Origin: BOG-908 sp965198825
GTDB lineage: Bacteria > Pseudomonadota > Alphaproteobacteria > Acetobacterales > Acetobacteraceae
Assembly (NCBI GenBank): GCA_965198825.1
Contig: CBDAQB010000003.1
Coordinates: forward strand, 806,001-870,000
Reading direction: 5' to 3'
Length of the DNA: 64,000 nt
The position numbers and the translations under genes are program-made. This document shows, one piece after another, positions 46,314-53,794 of the stretch (its first letter is position 1; each line of letters starts with the position of its first letter). A model generated the notes under the pieces. The model did not search any database. It was not told the DNA's origin and saw nothing but the letters and a program-made list of their open reading frames with translations.

Positions 46314-46961
46314 CTAGTCGCCGAGCTTGAACTTGATGTTCCACGTGTGGGTAGCGGCCTCGGCGACACCGTTATGCGTGCGCGGCGCGTAACGGGCGTG
46401 CCGCACATACGTCAATGCAGCGGACGCGAATGCAGCGCCTCCTTGCACCGAATTGACTGCGCAGTTGCTGGTGGTGCCGTCCGGCCCGACCGTGCAACTC
46501 ACCCGCACGTTTCCTTCCCGTTCCGCTTCCTGCATGTCGGGCGGGTATTCCAGCGGAGAGCCGGCGATCGGGCGTTCGCTGACGTCGTGATCGGGTACGG
46601 CGGACTTCACCGCAGGCTTCTGCGTCGGTGCGAACTGCACCGGGGCAGGCGGAGGCGCCTTTGTCACCGCCGTAATGGTTTGCTGCGGCTGCGGCGGCGG
46701 CTGGACGTTGATCTCCGGCGGCGGAATGTAGGGCGGTGGCGGCGGCGCCAGAGCGGGTGGCGGCGGCGGTGGCGGCGGTGGCGGTGGCGGCTTGGTGTCC
46801 TCTTGCACGATTTTGGTGACGAGAGGCTCCTTCATCTTGGCGATGATGTTCGCACCGAGACCGTTGACCAAGGCGTAGATCAGCAAGACGTGGAAGACCA
46901 CGACAACCGCAATGCCCACGACGTGGCGCATCGGGTTTCTTTGCTGCTCGGCGTAGTTCAT
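46314..46961 (-). CDS. tonB: TonB energy-transducing protein
   Basis: The 215-residue protein starts at ATG 46961 after GGAGTG. It has one N-terminal helix (about 13-33), a proline-rich spacer with a run of 12 prolines (about 57-105), and a C-terminal TonB domain (about 140-215; SPLEYPPDMQEAEREGNVRV, ARYAPRTHNGVAEAATHTW). It transmits the motion of ExbBD to outer membrane receptors such as the two encoded upstream. It is the first gene of tonB-exbB-exbD-exbD-TPR. Confidence 0.95.
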   Translation of the reverse strand: MNYAEQQRNPMRHVVGIAVVVVFHVLLIYALVNGLGANIIAKMKEPLVTKIVQEDTKPPPPPPPPPPPPALAPPPPPYIPPPEINVQPPPQPQQTITAVTKAPPPAPVQFAPTQKPAVKSAVPDHDVSERPIAGSPLEYPPDMQEAEREGNVRVSCTVGPDGTTSNCAVNSVQGGAAFASAALTYVRHARYAPRTHNGVAEAATHTWNIKFKLGD

Positions 46962-47317
46962 GCCGCGCACTCCTTCATACGATCCTTGTCTCCATGGTTG
47001 CTCCGCTTGCGATCCCGGAGAAGCTTTCCGTCCGCACCCGAGCGTGATTGACCGGTTTAAGCAAGATGCGTTCCGAGGCGAGAACGCGAGCGTGAAGAGC
47101 GGGTTGTCCAGCGGGATCGATGCGCTGGCGAGCGGCACGACCTCCTGAAATCATCACGTCCTTCATACCGCTCACATCCAGATTGCCTGCTGCCAAGTCG
47201 AGTGCCGCCGCTCTGTGCACGCATCACTCCAGCCGCAGGTCGGCAAACAGCCTCCCTCACGCACTCGTGCCTAGATGCTACTCATCGGGCAGCGGCCATG
47301 CAAGCCGCGCTTACCTC
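46962..47317. other. Intergenic region upstream of tonB
   Basis: These 356 nt carry the expected promoter region of the tonB operon and the 3' side of the next minus-strand gene. I see no convincing gene, repeat or strong hairpin. An iron or other regulator site cannot be excluded by eye. Confidence 0.5.
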
Positions 47318-47722
47318 TCATTGAAGATGGCACAGTGTCTTCATGGCGAACGCTGCCGAACCCGTAACATCCTCGGTTGCATCTTCATCCATGGCTGTGT
47401 CGCCGACTTTCAGGCCGGCTACGATGGCGTAAAAATGCTTGGCGCCGGTGTATTTGCGCATGGCGTTTTGATAATTTACTGTGCCACACACAAGTTTTCC
47501 GCCGTAGTAATCTTCGATCGACACGAAGGTCCAGTCGTTCGTTTCTGGATAGACAAAGTGCCTGGCGAAAGCTTCCTCAACCGCGCGTTGCACGTCGGCT
47601 GGCACATCATGATCGATTTCGGCGGCTGCATGCGCCCGGCTGCCTGTCACGAGTGCGAGACTCAGGAGGCCGACGCAGCCCGCGCGTCCGATCCTCCCCT
47701 GCAAATCTTTCGACCAGCTCAT
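47318..47722 (-). CDS. Exported hypothetical protein
   Basis: The 134-residue product from ATG 47722 (MSWSKDLQGRIGRAG) has a signal peptide ending SRAHA and a mature part with VPADVQRAVEEAFARHFVYPE, YYGGKLVCGTVNYQN and FYAIVAGLKVGDTAM. Two cysteines may form a disulfide. No named domain is recognised. An ATG at 47755 is an alternative start. It is divergent from the next membrane protein gene, with starts only about 44 nt apart. Confidence 0.65.
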   Translation of the reverse strand: MSWSKDLQGRIGRAGCVGLLSLALVTGSRAHAAAEIDHDVPADVQRAVEEAFARHFVYPETNDWTFVSIEDYYGGKLVCGTVNYQNAMRKYTGAKHFYAIVAGLKVGDTAMDEDATEDVTGSAAFAMKTLCHLQ

Positions 47723-47765
47723 TCGCGCCTTGTGCCCCACCCGTCCTATCGCCATCCTGATAGGT

Positions 47766-48137
47766 ATGGACCGCCTTCGCCAGCCATTCGACTTTGCACG
47801 GCGCTTTGGGACCCCTGGCTCGGCCGGGCAGGGACCAGTGACCATCGACATGACACCGGATGGCCGGATCGGGGAGGCGCCTGCACTGCGGCTAAGCTGG
47901 CCCATGCGGATCGCGGCCGCCGGCCTGGTAGTGGCGGTACTCGCCGGCTTTGCAGCCGGCGCCGTGATCCTGCTCTGGCTGGCTTCGATCCTCATCCCCA
48001 TCGCCGTGGCCGCCGGGCTCATCGCCTATCTAGCCTTTCGCTTCCAGGTGTGGCGTGTCCGCCGTGCCCACGCGGCCGAGACGGCGCTGCGCCGCGGGTG
48101 GGCGCCCCCAGCGGACGTAGGCCGGTTTCGGCCCTGA
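47766..48137 (+). CDS. Small membrane protein of unknown function
   Basis: The 123-residue product (ATG 47766) has a polar N-terminus (MDRLRQPFDFARRFG) and two adjacent hydrophobic helices (about 47-90), followed by a basic tail RFQVWRVRRAHAAETALRR. I recognise no family. Its stop overlaps the region where the nitroreductase gene begins, so both are probably expressed together. Confidence 0.65.
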   Translation: MDRLRQPFDFARRFGTPGSAGQGPVTIDMTPDGRIGEAPALRLSWPMRIAAAGLVVAVLAGFAAGAVILLWLASILIPIAVAAGLIAYLAFRFQVWRVRRAHAAETALRRGWAPPADVGRFRP

Positions 48138-48970
48138 CGAGCGCCCTCTCAGTCACGCAAGCCATCCCGGAGCCGGGATCGCCCGAGGATATCCGGCGCT
48201 ATGAGGCGCTCGTCGAAATTCTCCACCGCCGCACGACCGCAAGGCGGTTCGCGCCCGGCGCCGATGTGCCCAGACAGCACTACCAGATGATCCTGGAGGC
48301 GGCCCGGGTGGCCCCTTCAGGCGCGAATGCGCAGCCATGGCACTTCATCGTGCTCAGCTCGCCATGGACCAAGCGGGTGATCGCCGACTACCTCACGGAC
48401 GAGGAACGCAAGCAGCAGAAGCGCGGCAAGGCGACGCCGATCGACTATCGCGCAGTGGAAACCGCGCCCGGCTGCATCCTGATCGTTGCCGATTTCCGCA
48501 TGAGCTGGGCCTATCCCGGGCTCATGGACGGTACGGAGCTCGACCAGAGCTACCACGCGCAGGCCGAGCGCATCATCCTGCAGAGCATCGCCGCCAGCAC
48601 CACCGCCGCGCATTTCGCGGCAGCGGCGCTCGGTTATCAGAGCTGGTGGATCAGCCTGATAGGCAAGACCGAGACGGTCGGCGCCCTCCACCCTCTTCTC
48701 GGCATTCCCGAGGACCTCGCCATCACCGACCTGCTGCTGTTCGGCCGTGCCGCCGCGCCCCAGCGCCGACGCTGGAAGAAGACGCTCGGGGAAGTGGCAA
48801 GCTGGGACCATTTCGACATGGCGAATTTCAGAAGCGTCGAGCAAATCGACGAATGGATGCGGGACAGCGGGCGACCTGGAGCGCCTCGGCCTGCCATCGA
48901 GGGCACTGCGGCGTCCGTGACCCCACGAGGCTCACTGTTGCTTGACGACGGCATGATCAGGCGGAAGTAA
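48098..48970 (+). CDS. Nitroreductase-family flavoprotein
   Basis: The core is a nitroreductase fold: LHRRTTARRFAPGADVP for FMN binding, EAARVAPSGANAQPWHFIVL, ILIVADFRMSW, a long helical segment and GIPEDLAITDLLLFGRAA. Such FMN enzymes reduce nitro or quinone compounds or, in BluB, cleave FMN; the substrate here is unknown. The start is unclear: GTG 48098 gives 290 residues but overlaps the upstream gene by 40 nt, while CTG 48134 would overlap its stop by 4 nt (CTGA), the pattern used elsewhere in the window. The C-terminal tail after DEWMRD is variable. Confidence 0.85.
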   Translation: MGAPSGRRPVSALTSALSVTQAIPEPGSPEDIRRYEALVEILHRRTTARRFAPGADVPRQHYQMILEAARVAPSGANAQPWHFIVLSSPWTKRVIADYLTDEERKQQKRGKATPIDYRAVETAPGCILIVADFRMSWAYPGLMDGTELDQSYHAQAERIILQSIAASTTAAHFAAAALGYQSWWISLIGKTETVGALHPLLGIPEDLAITDLLLFGRAAAPQRRRWKKTLGEVASWDHFDMANFRSVEQIDEWMRDSGRPGAPRPAIEGTAASVTPRGSLLLDDGMIRRK

Positions 48971-48973
48971 GCC

Positions 48974-49991
48974 TCAGGCGGCCTGGCGCAAAAGCCCCGC
49001 CTCGGACGCGATCAGTTGAAACGACCGCCGGCGATCCTCGGCATCGTGCGTGGCCGTGACGAGAGCGATCTCGTCGGCGCCCAGCCCGGATGCCAGCGCT
49101 GAAAGCCTGGAGACCACGACATCTGGCGTGCCGAAGATGGCGTCGGCGCGCGAGCGCTGGCGTCGGGCTTCCTCGGGCGGCGTGAAGTCGTAGGCGGCCG
49201 CTTCTTCCGGCGACGGGAGTGCCACATAGCGGCCGCGCTCCCGCTCGGCGCGCCATACTTCGCGCGGACCGAAAAGGCGCTCGGCCTTCGCCGTCGTATC
49301 CGCAGCGACCGCGAATACGGCAATGGCAGCCCACGGCGCTGGGTGGTCGGCGCTCGGCCGGTAGGTTTCGCGGTAGAGCGAGAGTGCCCGTTCAGCGCCC
49401 ACGCCGTCGCTGAAGAAATAGGCAAAGCAGTAGGGCAGGCCAAAGTAGGCGGCCACCTGGGCTCCGTAATCGGAACTGCCGAGGATCCAGATCTGCGGCG
49501 ACGTGGCGCCGGTCGGTTGCGCGACGACGCTGCGGAACGGGTGGTTCTCAGCCAAGCGGCCGGCCGCTGCTCCATGCCATGACGTCGCGCACCTGGGCAG
49601 GGAATTGGTTGGCGGCGTCGGCAGCGTTCGGGTTCAGCGCAAAGGCGGTGCGGCCGTCAGAGCCAGGAGCACGGCCCAGACCCAGGTCGATGCGGCCCGG
49701 GGCGAGCGCATCGAGAACGCGGAACTGCTCGGCGACATGAAGGCTGCTGTAATGCGGCAGCATGATGCCGGCAGCGCCAATACGAATGCGGCGCGTGCTC
49801 GCCGCGATGGCGCCGAGGAGGATTTCGGGCGCGGATCCGGCAACGCTGTCGCTGCTGTGGTGCTCGCTCACCCAGAACCGGTCGTAGCCCAGGCCTTCGC
49901 AGAGCTGTGCCAGTGCGACTGTCTCGCGGATCGACTCGGCCGGAGAGCGGCCGGTGACGATCATGGATTGGTCTAGGACTGAGAGGCGCAT
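48974..49991 (-). pseudogene. LLM-class (luciferase-like) flavin monooxygenase with a frameshift
   Basis: The first part from ATG 49991 (MRLSVLDQSMIVTG) runs through YDRFWVSEHHSSDSVAGSAP, GAAGIMLPHYSSLHVAEQFR and PGRIDLGLGRAPGSDGR to a TGA at 49548. The second part continues one frame over with AENHPFRSVVAQPTG, WILGSSDYGAQVAAYFGLPY and the normal C-terminus. Joining them needs one base removed near 49553-49556 (CTTGGCTGAG read as CTG GCT GAG). Together they match the full-length family of about 338 residues. It is probably a recent frameshift or sequence error; the intact protein would be an FMN- or F420-type monooxygenase. Confidence 0.85.
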
Positions 49992-50029
49992 TCGATGGAG
50001 ATGGGGCTGCGGATAGGAGGAAGAAAGCA

Positions 50030-50140
50030 GTTCTTTTTTGAAAAAAAGAACCAAAAAACTTTTGCGATTTGGGACCGAGATCGTGAAAACGCCCGGCCTA
50101 AAGGTCCAGAAGTTTTTTGCTTCTTTTTTTAAAAAAGAAG
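50030..50140. repeat. A/T-rich palindromic element, copy G (two arms)
   Basis: The left arm (50030-50064) has a G-C closing pair. The right arm (50107-50140) has C-G, a one-base deletion in the hairpin centre and a CAGAAG change in the outer box. The spacer matches copy B in inverted orientation at nearly every position. It ends 10 nt before the stop of the minus-strand DUF445 gene. Confidence 0.9.
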
Positions 50141-50150
50141 ACCTTCCTTC

Positions 50151-51422
50151 CTAAAACGCCGCATGCCCAAACACCGCCAGCAGCACCGCATAAGCAGCCC
50201 CTCCAACCAAAAACCCCACCACCGTTCCATTAACCCGCACAAACTGCAGATCACGGCCGACGCGTAGCTCCAGCCGGTCGGTGAGCGTCTTCGTATCCCA
50301 GCTTGCGACTACGTCCGCGATAAAACCCGCAAGCTGACCCTGTGCGGCAGGAAGCAGCCGCGTGACCAGCCGTTCCGCGGTGCGCTGCAGGCGGGCGCGC
50401 AGGGCAGCATCGGTGGAGAGCAGGCCAGCGAGATTACGTAGCGACTCTTCGATTAAGGCTTCGATGCGGCCGTTCGGGCGGGCGGCGTCGGCTTCCAGGG
50501 CCGCGCGAAGGCGAGCCCAGACGTCTTTCGACCAGGCTTGAACGGTGTCGTGCGACATGACGCGGCGGATGGCGCGGCTCATCGCCGCGGCGCGCTCCGG
50601 GTCTTCCTCGAAGCGGGCGATTTCGCGCCTGGCCCATTCGTCGAAGGCCTGGCGGACTTCGGATCCGTTAGGGTCCATGCGGTCCATTTCGGCGTTCACG
50701 GTGGCGAGGACGCGGGTGGCGACGCTGGCGCCGAGCGCCCAGCCGACGAGGCGGCCGCCCTGGTCGCGAACACGGTCCTCGATCATCTGACGAAGCTGGT
50801 CCTCGCGCTCGAGCATGCCGACGCGGAGCTTGGCGAGAACGAAACCGAGCACCTCCTGATGACGGCCGCCATCGACCAGGCTGCGCAAGGTGCGCGCAGC
50901 AAGGCGGCCGGCTGCGGGGCCGCCGGCCATGCGTGGGAGAAGGCGGGCGAGGGTGCGCCTCGCACGGCCGTCCTCGATGGTGGTGAGCGCGCGCGGGACC
51001 ATCGCCGTGAGACCGGCGGCCAGCGGTTTGACCACGTTTTCGTCGGTTAGAAGCAGGCGAAGGGTCTCGGCAACGTCGAGCTTGCCGAGAAGCCGGCCGA
51101 CCTCTTCGCCTGTGACGACGTGGCGCGCCATGAAGCGGCCGAGGGCCTGGCCGAGACGCGCCTTCTCCCGGGGGATGATGGCGGTGTGAGGGATCGGCAG
51201 GCCGAGCGGATGGCGGAACAGGGCGGTGACGGCGAACCAGTCTGCCACGCCGCCGACGAAGCCTGCTTTGGCGGAGGCCTGGAGCAGCGACACCCAATAG
51301 GCGTGCGGCAGCCAGTAGCTGCCTATGGTGATCGCGGCCATCAGGAGGAGCAGCCCGGTTGCCAGGCCACGCGCGCGGCGGAGTGCCCGGCGGGCCGGAT
51401 AGTCGGGGTCGGTCACATCCAT
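50151..51422 (-). CDS. DUF445 (YjiN-like) membrane protein
   Basis: The 423-residue protein from ATG 51422 has two N-terminal helices (about 20-37 and 50-65) around the DUF445 signature GFVGGVADWFAVTALFRHP and IPHTAIIPREKARLG, then a long helical, amphipathic region and a C-terminal helix (VVGFLVGGAAYAVLLAVF). The family is widespread, with no known biochemical activity. An upstream extension would overlap the divergent glycosyltransferase gene and is not used. Confidence 0.92.
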   Translation of the reverse strand: MDVTDPDYPARRALRRARGLATGLLLLMAAITIGSYWLPHAYWVSLLQASAKAGFVGGVADWFAVTALFRHPLGLPIPHTAIIPREKARLGQALGRFMARHVVTGEEVGRLLGKLDVAETLRLLLTDENVVKPLAAGLTAMVPRALTTIEDGRARRTLARLLPRMAGGPAAGRLAARTLRSLVDGGRHQEVLGFVLAKLRVGMLEREDQLRQMIEDRVRDQGGRLVGWALGASVATRVLATVNAEMDRMDPNGSEVRQAFDEWARREIARFEEDPERAAAMSRAIRRVMSHDTVQAWSKDVWARLRAALEADAARPNGRIEALIEESLRNLAGLLSTDAALRARLQRTAERLVTRLLPAAQGQLAGFIADVVASWDTKTLTDRLELRVGRDLQFVRVNGTVVGFLVGGAAYAVLLAVFGHAAF

Positions 51423-51523
51423 GTGGGGCGGGACGCTAGGCGAGGCCTGCGGTTGCAAGCAAGGCACGGCATGAGCGGTTCGCGTTGCCAGAACCCTGCA
51501 CCATCCCGTATGGGCAAGGTGAG

Positions 51524-53668
51524 ATGGATACAACCGTGAGTGATCCCCTGACCGCTTTGCCGGAGGCCTTGTCCACGAGGCATGCTGCCTCCGTATCGCC
51601 CCGCGTCAGCGTCATCATGGCAACGTTCAATGGTGCCGCGTTTGTCCGGCAGAGCATCAGCAGCCTGCTCGCACAGACTTTCAGCGATTTCGAAATCATC
51701 GTGGTGGACGATTGCTCGACCGATGCCACCCCGGACATCCTGCGGTCGATCACCGACCCGCGGCTGCGCGTGCTGCGCAACGAGCGCAATCTCAATGTGG
51801 TGGAGTCACGCAACCGCTGCTTCGCGAGCGTAACCGGCGACTATGTCGCCATGCTCGACCACGACGACATCAGCCGACCGACGCGCCTCGCCAAGCAGGT
51901 CGCCTACCTGGATTCGCATCCAGGCACCGTGCTGATCGGCACTGCCGCGCATACGCTGAAGAATGGCCGGATTGCGGGCCCCCGTTTGCCTGGAGCGACG
52001 AGCCCTGCGCTAATCGGCTGGCTGTTGCTGGTGGCCAACCCTCTGGTCTGTTCGTCGGTGATGTTCCGGGCCGAGGCGGCGCGGAAGCTGCAGCCTTTCA
52101 TGCGCGCGGACTACACGTTTGCGGACGATTACGACCTTTATCATAGGCTGAAAGGCTTCGGCGCCATTGCGCGCATCGACGAGCCGCTGACCCTCTATCG
52201 GCTGCACGCCATGAACACGTTCCGCAAGCACGAGGACAGGATGACGGCCAATGCCGTCCGCGTCCTGGCGCCGGAATACGAGGCGCTGTTCGGCAGTGCG
52301 GCGCTGGAGACGGCGACGCTGATCGTGGAGCATCTGTCTGCAGGCAAGGCGGTGACATCCACAGCGGCTTTGCAGAAGTTGCATGCCGGTTTTCGCCGGC
52401 TGACCGACAGCTTTCTCGCCCGCGACGATGTGTCGCCAGGCGAGCGCCAGGCCATCATGGATCATGCCGACGAGCTCTGGCAGCGGGCGATACGCCTGTT
52501 CACCCGTCATAGCGGCATGATGGCTGGCGAGGCCGAGCAGCGGCTCTACGCAGCACCGGCCGCTACCACAGCGTCCGCCGTCCGGCGGCTGTTCGACCAG
52601 GTGCCATTCCAGAAGCCGGCACGGCGGCTGGCGAGGAATCTTCTGGACCGCCCGCCGGAGAATCCGCCCGCTCCTCAAAGGCAACGGGTGAACGGCGTCG
52701 GTTTCACGCCAATGCCTGTCGATGCCTCGCAACCGCCAACCCTGTTCGTCGTGGTCGATACGGAGGCTGAGTTCGACTGGTCGCGGCCGTTCGAGCGTGG
52801 ATTGACCAGCGTGCATGCGATCGAACAGGTCGGGCGCGGGCAGGCGGTGTTCGACCGCTACGGGCTACGGCCGATCTATGTGGTGGATTATCCTATCGCA
52901 ACCGAGGCGCGGAGCGTCGCTATCCTCAGCGCCATTCATGCGCGCGGCGGCTGTGAAATCGGCGCGCATCTGCACCCGTGGACGACACCACCTTTCGCCG
53001 AGGAGGTGACGAGCCGCAATTCCTATCCAGGCAACCTGCCGCCCTGGCTGGAGCGCGAGAAACTCGCCCACTTGATTGCCGCCATCGAAGCAAATTTCGG
53101 CATACGCCCGGTGTTTTACAAAGCCGGCCGCTACGGCTTCGGGCCCGGCACCGCGTCGGCGCTCGCGCAGGCGGGCATCAAGGTGGACCTCAGCATATTG
53201 CCAGGAGCGGACCTGCGACGGCAGGGCGGCCCGGACTTTCGCGCGCTGGAGCCTCGATCCTATCGGGTGGATGGCCATGATCTCCTCACCGTTCCCATGA
53301 CGCGCAGCCCTGTGGGGTTGCTGCCACCGCTCGGCACTGTGACCGAACAACTCCATCGCATGAAGCTCGTTCGCCGCATCCCTCTCAAGGCGGCGCTTGC
53401 TCATACACGCTTGGTGGATACGATTACGTTGACACCGGAAGGCGTGACCGCCGACGAGCAGATCAGGCTCATTCGCGCGCTGCTAAAGCGCGGCACGCGT
53501 CAGTTCGTGTTGCATTATCACAGCCCTTCGCTCGAGGCCGGGCACACCTCCTACGTGCGCAACGAGGCGGAGGTGAAGATCTTTGTGCAGCGTATCGAGG
53601 CGGTTTGCAGGTTTTTCTTCGAGACGCTTGGAGGGATGCCGGGGTTTCCGGCGGATCTGATACAGTAA
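51524..53668 (+). CDS. Family 2 glycosyltransferase fused to a polysaccharide deacetylase-like domain
   Basis: The 714-residue protein (ATG 51524 after GGTGAG) has an N-terminal GT-A domain (about 25-260) with VSVIMATFNGAAFVRQSI, FEIIVVDDCSTDATPD and the metal-binding DHDD. A linker follows, then a C-terminal domain (about 405-710) with FVVVDTEAEFDW, the metal-type motif EIGAHLHPW and FYKAGRYGFG, as in WalW-type polysaccharide deacetylases. No membrane helix is clear. The fusion suggests that sugar transfer and deacetylation act on the same surface glycan. The gene stands alone and ends before palindromic element H. Confidence 0.87.
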   Translation: MDTTVSDPLTALPEALSTRHAASVSPRVSVIMATFNGAAFVRQSISSLLAQTFSDFEIIVVDDCSTDATPDILRSITDPRLRVLRNERNLNVVESRNRCFASVTGDYVAMLDHDDISRPTRLAKQVAYLDSHPGTVLIGTAAHTLKNGRIAGPRLPGATSPALIGWLLLVANPLVCSSVMFRAEAARKLQPFMRADYTFADDYDLYHRLKGFGAIARIDEPLTLYRLHAMNTFRKHEDRMTANAVRVLAPEYEALFGSAALETATLIVEHLSAGKAVTSTAALQKLHAGFRRLTDSFLARDDVSPGERQAIMDHADELWQRAIRLFTRHSGMMAGEAEQRLYAAPAATTASAVRRLFDQVPFQKPARRLARNLLDRPPENPPAPQRQRVNGVGFTPMPVDASQPPTLFVVVDTEAEFDWSRPFERGLTSVHAIEQVGRGQAVFDRYGLRPIYVVDYPIATEARSVAILSAIHARGGCEIGAHLHPWTTPPFAEEVTSRNSYPGNLPPWLEREKLAHLIAAIEANFGIRPVFYKAGRYGFGPGTASALAQAGIKVDLSILPGADLRRQGGPDFRALEPRSYRVDGHDLLTVPMTRSPVGLLPPLGTVTEQLHRMKLVRRIPLKAALAHTRLVDTITLTPEGVTADEQIRLIRALLKRGTRQFVLHYHSPSLEAGHTSYVRNEAEVKIFVQRIEAVCRFFFETLGGMPGFPADLIQ

Positions 53669-53675
53669 GCAAGCA

Positions 53676-53787
53676 CTTCTTTTTTGAAAAAAAGAAGCAA
53701 AAAACTTTCATCCGTTTGGGCTGAGCCTCTCCTCGCCAGCGATATGAACTCGCAAAAGTTTTTTGCTTCTTTTTTTCAAAAAAGAAG
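53676..53787. repeat. A/T-rich palindromic element, copy H (two arms)
   Basis: Both arms (53676-53710 and 53753-53787) have C-G closing pairs; the left outer box ends CTTTCA instead of CTTTTG. It lies between convergent genes, exactly 7 nt from the stop of each, the most symmetrical placement in the window. Confidence 0.9.
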
Positions 53788-53794
53788 TTCTTCC

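Noticed and set aside
50030..50054. Short LFFKKE-type peptides encoded by the A/T-rich elements as N-terminal extensions of neighbouring genes (also near 61282 and 32657)
   Set aside because: These come from translating the repeat itself; family alignments and ribosome sites place the starts after the element.
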